Shown: in pieces, positions 10,114-18,532 of the stretch | How the letters are laid out: each line of letters begins with the position of its first letter | How positions within the stretch are numbered: the stretch's first letter is position 1 | NCBI GenBank assembly: GCA_017440545.1 | Contig: JAFSGZ010000036.1 | Span: forward strand, 1-43,534 | Direction of reading: 5' to 3' | DNA from: Oscillospiraceae bacterium | GTDB lineage: Bacteria; Bacillota; Clostridia; Oscillospirales; Ruminococcaceae | Length of the DNA: 43,534 nucleotides | The notes under the pieces: generated by a model | What the model was told of the DNA's origin: nothing | The model's database searches: none | Seen by the model: the letters and a program-made list of their open reading frames with translations, nothing else | Translations under genes and position numbers: made by a program

Positions 10114-10125
10114 ATCATCAAATCC

Positions 10126-11184
10126 TTAAAAAATTGATATTATATCCTTAAATGTTACTAAAATCATTAGTGCTATTAAAGCTAACATACTAGCCCCTAT
10201 AAGCACCTCTTCAACCTTTTTATTTATAGGCTTTTTGAAGAATAGCTCATAGCAAAGCAGAACAATTCTGCCGCCATCAAGCGCAGGAATAGGAATTAGG
10301 TTCATAACTCCAAGGTTTACAGAAATAAGCGCCATAATATAAAAGACATTTTCAAGACCTAATTTTGAAGCCTCACCAACAACCTGACCGATTTTTACAA
10401 CACCGCCGAGAGAATCTATTCCTACTCTACCGGTTACTAAATCACAAAGTCCTAAAACAGTTGTTCTGACATATGAAACTGCCTCAAAAAAGCCGTGCTT
10501 TATCACATTTAAAACCGTTTTCTTTTCGGGTTTTACATAAAAGGCGTATCTATCCTCTTTTTCGCCGTTTTCATCTTCAACTCTGACAAAAGGCTTTACA
10601 CCCTCAAGCTTTATTTTTTTGCCATCTCGAATTACTACAAACTCAGTTTCAAGCTCAATAAGCTCGGTTTTTCCTGTAGGGTCGCTTCGGGATATACCAA
10701 AGGTTATATCCTCGCCAACATTTATTTTATAGCCCGAAATAGACAGTATCTTATCGCCCTCTTTAAGCTTGCTTACTGTTCCCTCGGGGGTTATAACCTT
10801 TGAGATTGTAGTGCTTATCATAGCGTCTGTATTAATTGCAGCAACAAGGCTTATAGCAATTAGAAGACCTAAAATAAAATTCATAATTACACCTGCAGAG
10901 CAGATGGCAATACGCTTTAGCGGGTGTTTGCTTTTAAAGCTTCTCGGGTCGTCACTATCCTCATTTTCGCCTTCCATACTAACATAGCCGCCTATTGGAA
11001 GTGCTCTGAGTGAATATTGTGTTTCGCCTTTTTTAAAGCTAAATATTTTAGGGCCCATACCAAGCGCAAATTCGTTTACCTTTACATCGCAAATTTTGGC
11101 AACTATAAAGTGTCCAAACTCGTGAATAAAGATTAAAAAGCCAAAAATAAGCACTGTTAGCAAAATTGTAATTATAGTTTGCAT
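10126..11184 (-). CDS. rseP: RIP metalloprotease RseP (site-2 protease, M50B)
   Basis: An intramembrane zinc protease that cuts membrane-embedded anti-sigma factors or signal-peptide remnants. The 352 residues include the HEFGH zinc motif inside the first membrane helix (H21, E22, H25), a central PDZ region (about 120-190) and the second active-site motif NLIPIPALDGG, with the zinc-binding Asp near residue 303, in a later helix. Both catalytic motifs are intact. The gene sits between dxr and ispG, its standard place. The target in this organism is unknown; in Bacilli the equivalent (RasP) acts on RsiW and FtsL-type substrates. Confidence 0.95.
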   Translation of the reverse strand: MQTIITILLTVLIFGFLIFIHEFGHFIVAKICDVKVNEFALGMGPKIFSFKKGETQYSLRALPIGGYVSMEGENEDSDDPRSFKSKHPLKRIAICSAGVIMNFILGLLIAISLVAAINTDAMISTTISKVITPEGTVSKLKEGDKILSISGYKINVGEDITFGISRSDPTGKTELIELETEFVVIRDGKKIKLEGVKPFVRVEDENGEKEDRYAFYVKPEKKTVLNVIKHGFFEAVSYVRTTVLGLCDLVTGRVGIDSLGGVVKIGQVVGEASKLGLENVFYIMALISVNLGVMNLIPIPALDGGRIVLLCYELFFKKPINKKVEEVLIGASMLALIALMILVTFKDIISIF

Positions 11185-11205
11185 ATTACACCTTTAAATA
11201 AAAAA

Positions 11206-12345
11206 TTAAGCTATTGTTTTTACATATTCCCTAATTTCAAGGTTTGTATTCATAATATCATTAAGTGTATAATTGCCGGAATAATCTTTAAAATGAAGTG
11301 CCTCTTCAACAAGCTCTCCAATTCTTAAAAAGCTTATTTTATCATCTAAAAACATTTTTACAGCCTGCTCATTTGCACAGTTTACAGCGCAGGGATAAAG
11401 TCCCCCAAGCTCTATTGCCTTTTTGCAGGCGGCGAGAGCCTTAAAGGTTTGATAATCAGGCTTATAAAATGTTAGGTTTGTATAGTCTGTAAGCGAGAGG
11501 CATTTTGTATCGCACTCTAATCTATCAGGATAGGTTAATGCATACTGAATAGGAATTTTCATATCGGGTGTGCCAAGCTGTGCTAAAACTGCATTATCGC
11601 AAAGCTCAATTAGCGAATGAATTACCGATTCTCTATGCACAACAATTTCTATATCCTCTGCCTTTTTATTAAAAAGCCAAGCCGCTTCTATCAGCTCTAA
11701 TCCCTTATTCATAAGGGTTGCAGAATCTATTGTGATTTTAGCGCCCATGCTCCAGTTAGGATGCTTTAAAGCCTGAGCTTTTGTTACATTTTTAAGCTGT
11801 TCATAAGTAAAACCAAAAAAGGGACCGCCCGATGCAGTTAAAATAATTTTTTTAATTTCCTTTTCACTGCAGCCCTGCATACACTGAAAAATTGCAGAAT
11901 GCTCGCTATCGACGGGAAGAATCTTAACTCCCTTCTTTTTGGCAGCCTCTATAACTAATTTGCCGCCTGTTACTAAAGTTTCTTTATTGGCAAGGGCAAT
12001 ATCTTTACCCGCATTTATTGCTTCCATAGTTGGAATGAGACCTGCTATCCCGACAACGCTATTTAAAACTGTATCGCTTTTATCATAGGTTGCCGCCTCT
12101 AAAAGCCCCTCTTCACCGCAACAAACCTTGATATTAGTGTCAGCAAGGCGAGTTTTTAAATCAGTGTAAAGCTCTTTATTTGTGATAGAAACAAGCTCTA
12201 CCTTAAATTTTCTTGCTTGTTCTTCAAGAAGGTCTAAATTATTATTAGCTGTAATGGCATAAACCTTTGCACCTATTTTCTCACACACCTCAAGAGCTTG
12301 AGTTCCGATAGAACCTGTTGAGCCTAAAATTGAGATATTTTTCAT
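11206..12345 (-). CDS. dxr: 1-deoxy-D-xylulose-5-phosphate reductoisomerase
   Basis: Dxr catalyses the NADPH-dependent rearrangement and reduction of DXP to MEP, the committed step of the MEP pathway. The 379-residue product has the N-terminal nucleotide motif GSTGSIG (residues 8-14), the metal and substrate motif VDSEHSAIFQC, and the SGGPFFG and HPNWSMGAKITIDSATLMNKG stretches that define the family. The ATG start at 12345 is the family N-terminus. It follows cdsA after a 67-base gap that holds a hairpin, the largest spacer inside this operon. Confidence 0.97.
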   Translation of the reverse strand: MKNISILGSTGSIGTQALEVCEKIGAKVYAITANNNLDLLEEQARKFKVELVSITNKELYTDLKTRLADTNIKVCCGEEGLLEAATYDKSDTVLNSVVGIAGLIPTMEAINAGKDIALANKETLVTGGKLVIEAAKKKGVKILPVDSEHSAIFQCMQGCSEKEIKKIILTASGGPFFGFTYEQLKNVTKAQALKHPNWSMGAKITIDSATLMNKGLELIEAAWLFNKKAEDIEIVVHRESVIHSLIELCDNAVLAQLGTPDMKIPIQYALTYPDRLECDTKCLSLTDYTNLTFYKPDYQTFKALAACKKAIELGGLYPCAVNCANEQAVKMFLDDKISFLRIGELVEEALHFKDYSGNYTLNDIMNTNLEIREYVKTIA

Positions 12346-12368
12346 AAAGACCTCCCCTTTAACTTTTA

Positions 12369-12398
12369 AGCCACCAGATGTATAAACAAACGGTGGCT
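12369..12398 (-). other. Intercistronic stem-loop between cdsA and dxr
   Basis: Seven-base arms AGCCACC and GGTGGCT enclose a 16-base loop. On the transcribed - strand no U-tract follows, so it does not look like a terminator. It could be an RNA-processing or stability element within the operon transcript. Confidence 0.4.
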
Positions 12399-12412
12399 GT
12401 ATCTTTTTTATA

Positions 12413-13234
12413 TTATCCGATAATATCTATTAGCTGTGTAATAAAATATATTACCGGAGCTGTAAACATTATGCTGTCGAACCTATCCATTATTCCGCCG
12501 TGACCGGGAATAATGTTTCCATAGTCCTTAATACCCATTTGCCTTTTTATAACAGATGCGATAAGGTCGCCACACATAGCGGCAAGCGAAACAAATACTG
12601 CTAAAATTGACAAGGATATATAATTTACAGAAACGGTTATGCCAAATGCACCTCTAATTTCCTTATAAACAAAGGCTGATAGGCACATTAAAAGCACATT
12701 AACTATTACACCGCCAATTGCACCCTCGACGGTTTTTTTAGGACTTATAACGGGGCTCATTTTGTGTTTGCCGAAAAACTTACCTGCAAAAAATGCACCT
12801 GTATCAGAAAACCACGCACCGCCAAAAACCATTATGATATAGAAAAGTCCATTTTTAGAAAAGCTGTCCCTAAGGCCTACTATACAGTTAAAGCAAAGCG
12901 AAGCCATAAGGGTTGCAGTTATCATAAAGGCGACATTTTCTACCTTTTGGCTGCTGTGATACTTTAATGTTAACAGCACAACTGCTATAAAGAATACAGC
13001 CAAAAGATAATCATTTAAGCCTACTATGCTTACAAACGGCAATAAAAAAGCGAATGCTACACCGCATATCATAAAAGGACTCTGTTTTTTAAGTCCTACA
13101 GCTGATAAAAGCTCAAAAACTGCAACTGCTGAAAGCACACTTACTGCTGCATTTAACAGCATAGTATTAAAAAAAAGTAAAACTACTATGAGCACCAGCA
13201 CGCAAGCGGCGCCCGAAATTACTCGTTGTTTCAT
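12413..13234 (-). CDS. cdsA: Phosphatidate cytidylyltransferase (CDP-diacylglycerol synthase)
   Basis: CdsA makes CDP-diacylglycerol from phosphatidic acid and CTP, the branch point for phospholipids. The 273-residue protein has about eight membrane helices. It carries the CDS signature in the C-terminal half: SDTGAFFAGKFFGKHKMSP, SPKKTVEGA, and GDLIASVIKRQMGIKD followed by IPGHGGIMDRFDS. The basic and acidic metal-binding residues are present. It is separated by 14 bases from uppS upstream, consistent with one transcript. Confidence 0.96.
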   Translation of the reverse strand: MKQRVISGAACVLVLIVVLLFFNTMLLNAAVSVLSAVAVFELLSAVGLKKQSPFMICGVAFAFLLPFVSIVGLNDYLLAVFFIAVVLLTLKYHSSQKVENVAFMITATLMASLCFNCIVGLRDSFSKNGLFYIIMVFGGAWFSDTGAFFAGKFFGKHKMSPVISPKKTVEGAIGGVIVNVLLMCLSAFVYKEIRGAFGITVSVNYISLSILAVFVSLAAMCGDLIASVIKRQMGIKDYGNIIPGHGGIMDRFDSIMFTAPVIYFITQLIDIIG

Positions 13235-13248
13235 TTTTTACACCTCTA

Positions 13249-13968
13249 TTATTTGGCGTCGCCAAATCTTCGGTTTCGCTTTGAAAAAGCAAGCACGGCT
13301 TTATCAATATCCTCATTTTTAAAATCAGGCCAAAGGACATCTGTGAAATAAAGCTCGCTATAAGCCGACTGATAGGTTAAAAAGTTTGAAAGGCGGTATT
13401 CCCCGCCCGTTCTTATAATTAAATCGGGATCGGGTTCGTCCTTTGTGTAAAGATAGCTTTTTATTAGCGCTGCATCAATATTATCTACTGACACGCCATA
13501 ATTTACTATACTTTTAACTGCATTTACAATTTCGGGGATTCCACCGTAATTTAATGCAATATTTAATGTCATTGCATCAAAATTTACAGAATCATTTTCT
13601 GTTTCTTCCATTAGTGCCACTATATCACTATCAAGTGCACTTCTATCTCCTATGAATTTAACACGAATATTATCCTTGGTGTAATTTTTTACATCCTTTA
13701 GATATTCTCTAAGCAAATCCATAATACCTGAAACCTCTTCATTAGAGCGTTTCCAGTTTTCTGTTGAAAAGGCGTAAACCGTTAAATACTTTACGCCTAT
13801 ATCACGACAATATCTTGTAATGCTTTTAAAAACATCTGCACCTTTTTTATGCCCCATACTACGAGGCATACCGCGTTTTTTAGCCCATCTGCCGTTACCG
13901 TCCATAATTATGCCGATATGATTTGGGATTAAAAGCGGCGTGCTGTTTTTCTTTTTAAAAAGGCTCAT
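13249..13968 (-). CDS. uppS: Undecaprenyl diphosphate synthase (cis-prenyltransferase)
   Basis: UppS condenses IPP units onto FPP to give the C55 lipid carrier for peptidoglycan and wall polymers. The 239-residue protein has the catalytic motif IMDGNGRWAKKRG (Asp23) and the C-terminal signature RTGGEYRLSNFLTYQ followed by YSELYFTDVLWPDF. The canonical RTSGE is RTGGE here, a mild change. The short basic N-terminus before PNHIGIIMD is normal. It feeds on the isoprenoid made by Dxr and IspG encoded downstream in the same operon. Confidence 0.97.
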   Translation of the reverse strand: MSLFKKKNSTPLLIPNHIGIIMDGNGRWAKKRGMPRSMGHKKGADVFKSITRYCRDIGVKYLTVYAFSTENWKRSNEEVSGIMDLLREYLKDVKNYTKDNIRVKFIGDRSALDSDIVALMEETENDSVNFDAMTLNIALNYGGIPEIVNAVKSIVNYGVSVDNIDAALIKSYLYTKDEPDPDLIIRTGGEYRLSNFLTYQSAYSELYFTDVLWPDFKNEDIDKAVLAFSKRNRRFGDAK

Positions 13969-13995
13969 ATTTTTTAAAACTCCGTTTTAATGAAA

Positions 13996-14550
13996 TTACA
14001 GCTCTAAAATTTCTTTTTCCTTTACTTTAGCAAGCTCGTCAATAGTTTTGCAGAATTGGTCAGTTAAATCCTGAACCTGCTTCTCGTAGCCCTTTAAATC
14101 GTCCTCTGTAATTTCGCTGTTTTTCTTCATAGCCTTGAATTTTTCAAGACCATCTCTTCTAATTGACCTTACAGCTACCTTGGCATTTTCAGAAAGCTTT
14201 GAAATATCCTTTGCAATATCTCTACGGCGCTCTTCTGTAAGCGGGGGAAATGCAAGGCGGATAAGCTTACCATCGTTCATAGGATTAATACCAATATCTG
14301 AAGTGTTGATTGCTTTTTCAATTGCCTTTAAAGTTGAAGCATCCCAAGGCTGAATTACTAAAACTCTTGCCTCTGAAACCGAAATTGCAGCCATTTGCTG
14401 AATTGGAGTGGGTGCACCATAATAATCAACTGTAATTTTATCTAAAACTGCGGGGTTTGCTCTGCCTGCTCTGATAGCGGAAAATTCGTCCTTTAAAACT
14501 TCAACGCTTTTTCCCATTTTGTCTTTAATTGTTGTCATAAGCTCGCTCAT
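13996..14550 (-). CDS. frr: Ribosome recycling factor
   Basis: RRF splits post-termination ribosomes together with EF-G. The 184 residues match the family length exactly. The conserved blocks are visible: IRAGRANPAVLDKITVDYYG, then LVIQPWDASTLKAIEKAI, then LTEERRRDIAK. The pyrH-frr pairing with a 23-base spacer is nearly universal in bacteria. Confidence 0.98.
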   Translation of the reverse strand: MSELMTTIKDKMGKSVEVLKDEFSAIRAGRANPAVLDKITVDYYGAPTPIQQMAAISVSEARVLVIQPWDASTLKAIEKAINTSDIGINPMNDGKLIRLAFPPLTEERRRDIAKDISKLSENAKVAVRSIRRDGLEKFKAMKKNSEITEDDLKGYEKQVQDLTDQFCKTIDELAKVKEKEILEL

Positions 14551-14573
14551 AATTTATTCTCCTTTATTTAAAA

Positions 14574-15284
14574 TTAGTCTACATATACTACTGTGCCGAC
14601 ATTTTCATTCATTACTGCTTTATATATATTTTCGGGGTCTTCTAAGCTAAACACAAGCACCGGCATTTTGTTTTCTCTGCAAAGTGCAGCGGCAGTTGAG
14701 TCCATAACAGCAAGACCTTTTGTTAATACCTCGCTTAATGGAAGAGTGTCATATTTAACAGCATCATCAAACTTGTGGGGGTCTTTATCATAAACGCCGT
14801 CTACCATAGTTGCCTTAAACATAATGTCAGCATTTATTTCTGCTGCTCTAAGTGAAGATGCCGTGTCTGTTGAAAAATAGGGGCTACCAACACCGCAACC
14901 AAATACAACAACGCGCTTTTTCTCTAAGTGTCTTATTGCTCTGTTTCTTATATAAGGCTCTGCAACCTGATGCATATCAATGGCTGTTTGAACCCTTACA
15001 TCAACGCCGAGGCTCTCGAGGGCATCGCCAACAACAAGAGCATTCATAGCTGTTGCAAGCATACCAATATGGTCGGCTCTGGTTCTATCCATATGTTCAT
15101 TTGATCTGCCGCGCCAAAAGTTTCCGCCACCTACAACAATGGCAACCTCAACTCCTGCGTCGGTGCATTTTTTAATGCTTTTACAAATATCCACGACAGT
15201 TTGGTTATCAATACCTGTTTTTTTGCCTCCGGCCAAAGCCTCGCCGCTAAGCTTTAAAAGCACTCTGTTATACTTTGGGCTCAT
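14574..15284 (-). CDS. pyrH: Uridylate kinase
   Basis: PyrH phosphorylates UMP to UDP; it is a hexameric amino-acid-kinase-fold enzyme controlled by UTP/GTP. The frame can be opened at a TTG at 15299, but that codon overlaps the GGAGG ribosome site at 15293-15297. The ATG at 15284, eight bases further on, is therefore the start and gives 236 residues ([20 protein letters not shown]). The GGGNFWRGR phosphate-binding stretch and the [13 protein letters not shown] motif are present. It is the first gene of the operon, directly after a consensus-like promoter. Here rpsB-tsf, the usual upstream partners, are replaced by an unrelated methyltransferase gene. Confidence 0.97.
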   Translation of the reverse strand: MSPKYNRVLLKLSGEALAGGKKTGIDNQTVVDICKSIKKCTDAGVEVAIVVGGGNFWRGRSNEHMDRTRADHIGMLATAMNALVVGDALESLGVDVRVQTAIDMHQVAEPYIRNRAIRHLEKKRVVVFGCGVGSPYFSTDTASSLRAAEINADIMFKATMVDGVYDKDPHKFDDAVKYDTLPLSEVLTKGLAVMDSTAAALCRENKMPVLVFSLEDPENIYKAVMNENVGTVVYVD

Positions 15285-15335
15285 ACAAACATCCTCCAAG
15301 CTTTTTAAAATTAGGTAAAACTTTACATCTTATTT

Positions 15336-15364
15336 ATTATACAATATTTAAAGGTTTATGTAAA
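15336..15364 (-). promoter_or_regulatory. SigA-type promoter of the pyrH-polC operon
   Basis: Read on the - strand: -35 TTTACA at 15359-15364, 17-base spacer, -10 TATAAT at 15336-15341. It lies about 50 bases before the pyrH start and is the only strong promoter seen for the ten-gene string down to 3600. Confidence 0.8.
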
Positions 15365-15374
15365 GACAAAAAGA

Positions 15375-16487
15375 CTAAAAGTACATATAAAGATTACATT
15401 TTATCATACCGTTATAAAGCTTTCTTTTTTTTGTGGCTTTTCTGCCGAAAAAGCTTTCAAAATCTTCATGAGGCGATATAATATAATAGTTTACTCCGTC
15501 ACGCTTTTCAAAAACCTTTCCCATAGTTTTATAAATTTCTTCTGCATTTTTAATATCTAAAAGACGTTCACCATAGGGTGGGTTGCAAACAACAATGGCC
15601 TTTTCGGGCACTACAAAATCCTTTATATCCTGAATTTTGGTCTTTACCCTGCCCTTTGCAGCAATTTTTGAAAGGTTTTTATCTGTAAGCTGTATAGCAT
15701 TTTTATCAATATCAAAGCCAAAGCCTTCAAAGCTTACACTTTTATCAATTTTTTCAAGCGCCTCATTTCGAGCGTTTTGAAATGCACTTTGAAGCATAAA
15801 AGCATTTTTTTCAACAGCAAAGCTTCGTCTAAGCCCAGGGGCAATTTTCATAGCTCTTAAAAAGCCCTCTGCCAAAAATGTGCCGCTTCCGCACATAGCA
15901 TCGTAAAGTACACTATCGCCCTTTACTCTCGCAAGGTCTAAAATTCCGGCGGCAAGTGTTTCTTTTATGGGGGCGTCGTTTGAATTAGCTCTATACCCTC
16001 TTTTATGAAGACCCGCGCCACTTGTATCTATTAAAAGCGAAACCTCATCCTTTAAAATTGAAAACTGAATTTGAACCTTTGAGGCTGTTTCCTCGAAATA
16101 GCTTATGCCATATTTACTTTCTAATCTTTTAACTACTGCCTTTTTAATTATTGACTGGCAATCAGGCACGCTGTGAAGCTTTGAATTAAGCGACCATCCC
16201 TTTACGGGGAACGCCTCTAATTTATCTATGAAGTCCTCCCAGGGCGCATTAAGTGTTCCTTGAAACAAATCCTCAAAAGAGAGGGCCTTAAATGAGGCTA
16301 CCTCGATTTGAACTCTTTCAGCTGTTCTTAAATTAATATTAGCTCTTGCTATATCGTTTAAATCTCCCACAAAGCTAACCTTACCATTTTCGCATTTAAC
16401 CTCTCTAAACGAAAGGCGTTTCATTTCACCGGCAAGTATACTTTCAAGCCCAAAAAGACAGGGGCAAACTATTTTTAAATTATCCAT
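15375..16487 (-). CDS. THUMP-domain class I SAM RNA methyltransferase (RlmL N-half/YpsC type)
   Basis: A 370-residue protein of the family that methylates guanine N2 in 23S rRNA (the methyltransferase half resembling E. coli RlmL and B. subtilis YpsC). A ferredoxin-like plus THUMP region spans residues 1-160. The Rossmann methyltransferase domain has the SAM motif DAMCGSGTF (196-204) and the catalytic NPPYGER (302-308), a signature of amino-group methylation. The ATG has a GAAAGAGAG ribosome site. A terminator lies between it and the S1-domain gene upstream, with only 23 bases left, so expression is likely by read-through. The exact target base is not determined by sequence. Confidence 0.88.
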   Translation of the reverse strand: MDNLKIVCPCLFGLESILAGEMKRLSFREVKCENGKVSFVGDLNDIARANINLRTAERVQIEVASFKALSFEDLFQGTLNAPWEDFIDKLEAFPVKGWSLNSKLHSVPDCQSIIKKAVVKRLESKYGISYFEETASKVQIQFSILKDEVSLLIDTSGAGLHKRGYRANSNDAPIKETLAAGILDLARVKGDSVLYDAMCGSGTFLAEGFLRAMKIAPGLRRSFAVEKNAFMLQSAFQNARNEALEKIDKSVSFEGFGFDIDKNAIQLTDKNLSKIAAKGRVKTKIQDIKDFVVPEKAIVVCNPPYGERLLDIKNAEEIYKTMGKVFEKRDGVNYYIISPHEDFESFFGRKATKKRKLYNGMIKCNLYMYF

Positions 16488-16510
16488 ATTAAACTCTCTT
16501 TCAAACTCTT

Positions 16511-16543
16511 AAAAAGGCGAAGTGTTGCCACTTCGCCTTTTAT
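16511..16543 (-). terminator. Intrinsic terminator after the S1-domain gene
   Basis: Arms GGCGAAGTG and CACTTCGCC with a four-base loop and flanking A/T runs, so on the - strand the stem is followed by TTTTT. It overlaps the end of the S1-domain gene region and precedes the THUMP methyltransferase by 23 bases. Confidence 0.75.
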
Positions 16544-16987
16544 TTATCTTGCGTTTCCTTTACGGCTGTAACCGCCGCGTTTAGAATCCATATTACGCTT
16601 TAAGTCGCTCATTTTTTCATCGCTCGACTGCTTAAATTTACTGAGCATATCCTCAAACGACATGGGTTCTTTTTTCTTTTGGAAGCCCATATCATTTTGG
16701 AAATCACGCTTTAGAGAAGTGTTTTCGCGGCGGGGAGGTTTTTTCTCCTCGTCATTATTAAGCTTTTTCATTGAAAGCCTAATTTTACCATCCTCACCTA
16801 TTGAAAGGATTTTAACCTTAACAATTTGATTTTCCTTGATGTGCTCTGTGATTTCTGTAACATAGGTTGAAGAAACCTCGGAGATATGTACCATACCTGT
16901 TTTGCCTTCACCTAAATCAACAAACGCGCCGAACTTTGTGATACCTGTAACTTTACCTTCTAAAATGTTTCCGACTTCAAGCTGCAT
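16544..16987 (-). CDS. S1-domain RNA-binding protein (YabR/GSP13-like)
   Basis: A 147-residue protein. Residues 3-72 form an S1 OB-fold (VGNILEGKVTGITKFGAFVDL ... KIRLSMKK), followed by a charged, Arg/Lys-rich, probably disordered tail ending SRKGNAR. In B. subtilis the positional equivalent YabR follows divIC, as here, and related GSP13 binds the small ribosomal subunit. A role in translation or ribosome stress is likely but not proven. The tail contains a repeated charged pattern (MSDLKRNMDSKRGG) with no known motif. Confidence 0.85.
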   Translation of the reverse strand: MQLEVGNILEGKVTGITKFGAFVDLGEGKTGMVHISEVSSTYVTEITEHIKENQIVKVKILSIGEDGKIRLSMKKLNNDEEKKPPRRENTSLKRDFQNDMGFQKKKEPMSFEDMLSKFKQSSDEKMSDLKRNMDSKRGGYSRKGNAR

Positions 16988-17026
16988 AAATAACCAAAAA
17001 CTCCTTAAATTTTAAATGTCTTGCCA

Positions 17027-17329
17027 TCAGCTTCCCGATATATCAATAAAAACCTGTTCATCGGGGTAAGCGTAGTCGTAATATTCTCTGGCTATTCTTT
17101 CGATAAACTCGTTGTCGTCGCTTTTTTCGATGAGCATTTTCTTTTCCTCGTTTGAAACAGAGAGGGCAATTTTTTGCTCTTCAAGCTCGGCTTTTGTTTT
17201 TCGTTTTTCAGAAAGCTCAACCTGAGATGAAATCATTGTGAAGGCTATATACACAGCAAAACACATTATTGCAATTTTCACAATGCCGTTAGCAAAAAAA
17301 GACTTTTTCTTTTGTTCTTTGCGTCTCAC
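17027..17329 (-). CDS. divIC: Septum formation initiator DivIC (FtsB-like)
   Basis: A 100-residue bitopic membrane protein: basic cytoplasmic N-terminus (residues 1-12), one helix at about 13-33, a coiled coil (about 36-70), then the FtsB/DivIC signature 'EFIERIAREYYDYAYPDEQVF'. It bridges FtsL and DivIB at the division septum. The start is a GTG at 17329 with an AAGGTG ribosome site 10 bases upstream; it overlaps the end of yabQ by 41 bases, so translation is probably coupled. The yabP-yabQ-divIC-S1 order is the classical one. Confidence 0.93.
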   Translation of the reverse strand: MRRKEQKKKSFFANGIVKIAIMCFAVYIAFTMISSQVELSEKRKTKAELEEQKIALSVSNEEKKMLIEKSDDNEFIERIAREYYDYAYPDEQVFIDISGS

Positions 17330-17873
17330 TTGTGCTTTTCACCTTCCCCTTATTTTTTTGACTTCCACGTCTAACTTTATTAGTATTATATAACATTTTA
17401 TATGGCTTTGGCAATAGGTTTTTAAAAAAATTCTTTATATTTTTATACACATTTTTCTTAAAAAACTCTGCTACGGGCTGTGTAATCTTTTTAACAGACT
17501 TGCGTATAAATCGAAACACCTTTAATGTTATATTTTTATATACAAAATTAAAAAGTTTAATTATTAAGTTAACTATCTTTTTTATACAAAAAAACAGAAG
17601 CTTACCTATCGTTAATCTATAGATTATAAAACCTAAAAGTGCTGATATAGGCACTATTAATCTAAATTTACCGTCCGTTATTTTCATATAAAAAACAAAG
17701 ATACTTAAGGCAGCAATTATAAAAAAGAGCATATCCTCTATAAAAACAGAGATTTTGCCGTTTAGTCCTATTAGACGCAGTACTCTGAAAAAGTCGAATA
17801 CTATGCACAAAAGAACGCCAAGAAGCAAAGACAAAAGAAAATAATTTATCTGGATTTCACTTGATATATTCAA
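17289..17873 (-). CDS. yabQ: Spore cortex biosynthesis protein YabQ
   Basis: A 194-residue membrane protein needed for the spore cortex in Bacillus. It has four hydrophobic helices within residues 1-90 (start NISSEIQINYFLLSLLLGVLLC is family-typical) and a long, very basic C-terminal part with repeated 'KKI/KN' runs (about residues 90-194). The start is TTG at 17873, supported by GCGAGG eight bases upstream; no nearer ATG fits. The C-terminus overlaps divIC. The family is limited to endospore formers, so it supports a sporulating host. Confidence 0.88.
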   Translation of the reverse strand: MNISSEIQINYFLLSLLLGVLLCIVFDFFRVLRLIGLNGKISVFIEDMLFFIIAALSIFVFYMKITDGKFRLIVPISALLGFIIYRLTIGKLLFFCIKKIVNLIIKLFNFVYKNITLKVFRFIRKSVKKITQPVAEFFKKNVYKNIKNFFKNLLPKPYKMLYNTNKVRRGSQKNKGKVKSTSETQRTKEKVFFC

Positions 17874-17892
17874 ATAAAAGACCTCGCAAGTG

Positions 17893-18171
17893 TTATTTAA
17901 AAATCTTTGAGATAAGACCTACTGTTTTGGTTTGTTCTGTGTATATAAGGGCATTTATTTTGCCGTTTACTTCCATATCTCCTGTAGTAGTGTTTACACT
18001 ATCGACCCGAAGATTTTCACCCTTTATCACAAGCTCGCCCGAGCTTAAATAACAAACTACAACATTACTATCAAACTTACCGACATCGGTAACGCCTGTA
18101 AGGCTTAGCTTTTCTCTATTTGACATAATAACATTATGCGGGATTTTTTGAGTATTCTTCTCTACTGTCAT
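17893..18171 (-). CDS. yabP: Sporulation protein YabP
   Basis: A 92-residue protein of the YabP/YqfC family, with 'NREKLSLTGVTDVGKFDSNVVV' and 'GELVIKGENLRVDSVNTTTGDMEVNG' matching the family's beta-rich pattern. In B. subtilis it is a mother-cell (SigE-dependent) protein needed for spore cortex and coat. The ATG has a strong AGGAGG site. A pair of 10-bp direct repeats lies just upstream, before the ribosome site, and may be its own regulatory element. Confidence 0.92.
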   Translation of the reverse strand: MTVEKNTQKIPHNVIMSNREKLSLTGVTDVGKFDSNVVVCYLSSGELVIKGENLRVDSVNTTTGDMEVNGKINALIYTEQTKTVGLISKIFK

Positions 18172-18193
18172 ATCTTTTCCCTCCTAATACTAC

Positions 18194-18223
18194 TTATATA
18201 TTCGGGAAAAGCTTTATATATTC
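18194..18223 (-). repeat. Two 10-bp direct repeats, 20 bp apart, before yabP
   Basis: On the - strand GAATATATAA occurs twice (18214-18223 and 18194-18203) with exactly 10 bases between. The element sits in the 53-base gap between rqcP and yabP. The first copy resembles the GAATATA form of a SigE -35 box, and the second lies where a -10 would be but fits CATACAnT poorly. Confidence 0.5.
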
Positions 18224-18224
18224 A

Positions 18225-18470
18225 TTAGTCCTCTATAATTTGATATTGGTCGGCGGCGGTTTCCTTAGAGGCGTGCTCATTTACGGAAAGAACCTTAACC
18301 TTTAAAATACGATTTCCAAAATAGACCTCAATAATATCATTTATTTTTACTTGATATGACGCCTTTACCTGCTTGCCATTTACAACAATTCTCTGATTAT
18401 TACAAGCTTCATTAGCAACTGTGCGTCTTTTAATTATTCTTGCATTTTTTAAAAACTTATCAATTCTCAT
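18225..18470 (-). CDS. rqcP: S4-domain RNA-binding protein RqcP (YabO)
   Basis: An 81-residue S4-domain protein (MRIDKFLKNARIIKRRTVANEACNN...). In B. subtilis RqcP (YabO) binds stalled 60S-like 50S subunits and works with RqcH in C-terminal alanine tailing during ribosome quality control. The family's basic alpha-L motif covers residues 1-55 with conserved R/K positions. It lies in its standard position before yabP. A GGAGG site is only four bases before the ATG. The hup terminator sits directly upstream. Confidence 0.9.
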   Translation of the reverse strand: MRIDKFLKNARIIKRRTVANEACNNQRIVVNGKQVKASYQVKINDIIEVYFGNRILKVKVLSVNEHASKETAADQYQIIED

Positions 18471-18483
18471 AGTTCCTCCAAAT

Positions 18484-18518
18484 TAAAAAGGCTGCTTTGG
18501 CCAAGCCAAAACAGCCTC
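18484..18518 (-). terminator. Intrinsic terminator after hup
   Basis: An imperfect 13-bp stem (AGGCTG..TTTGGC / GCCAAA..CAGCCT) is followed by TTTTTAATT on the - strand. It separates hup from rqcP, leaving only about 13 bases before the rqcP start. Confidence 0.8.
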
Positions 18519-18532
18519 TTAAATAGGTTTAC

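Noticed and set aside
15285..15299. A longer pyrH start (TTG at 15299)
   Set aside because: The extra codons contain the GGAGG ribosome site itself; the ATG at 15284 has correct spacing.
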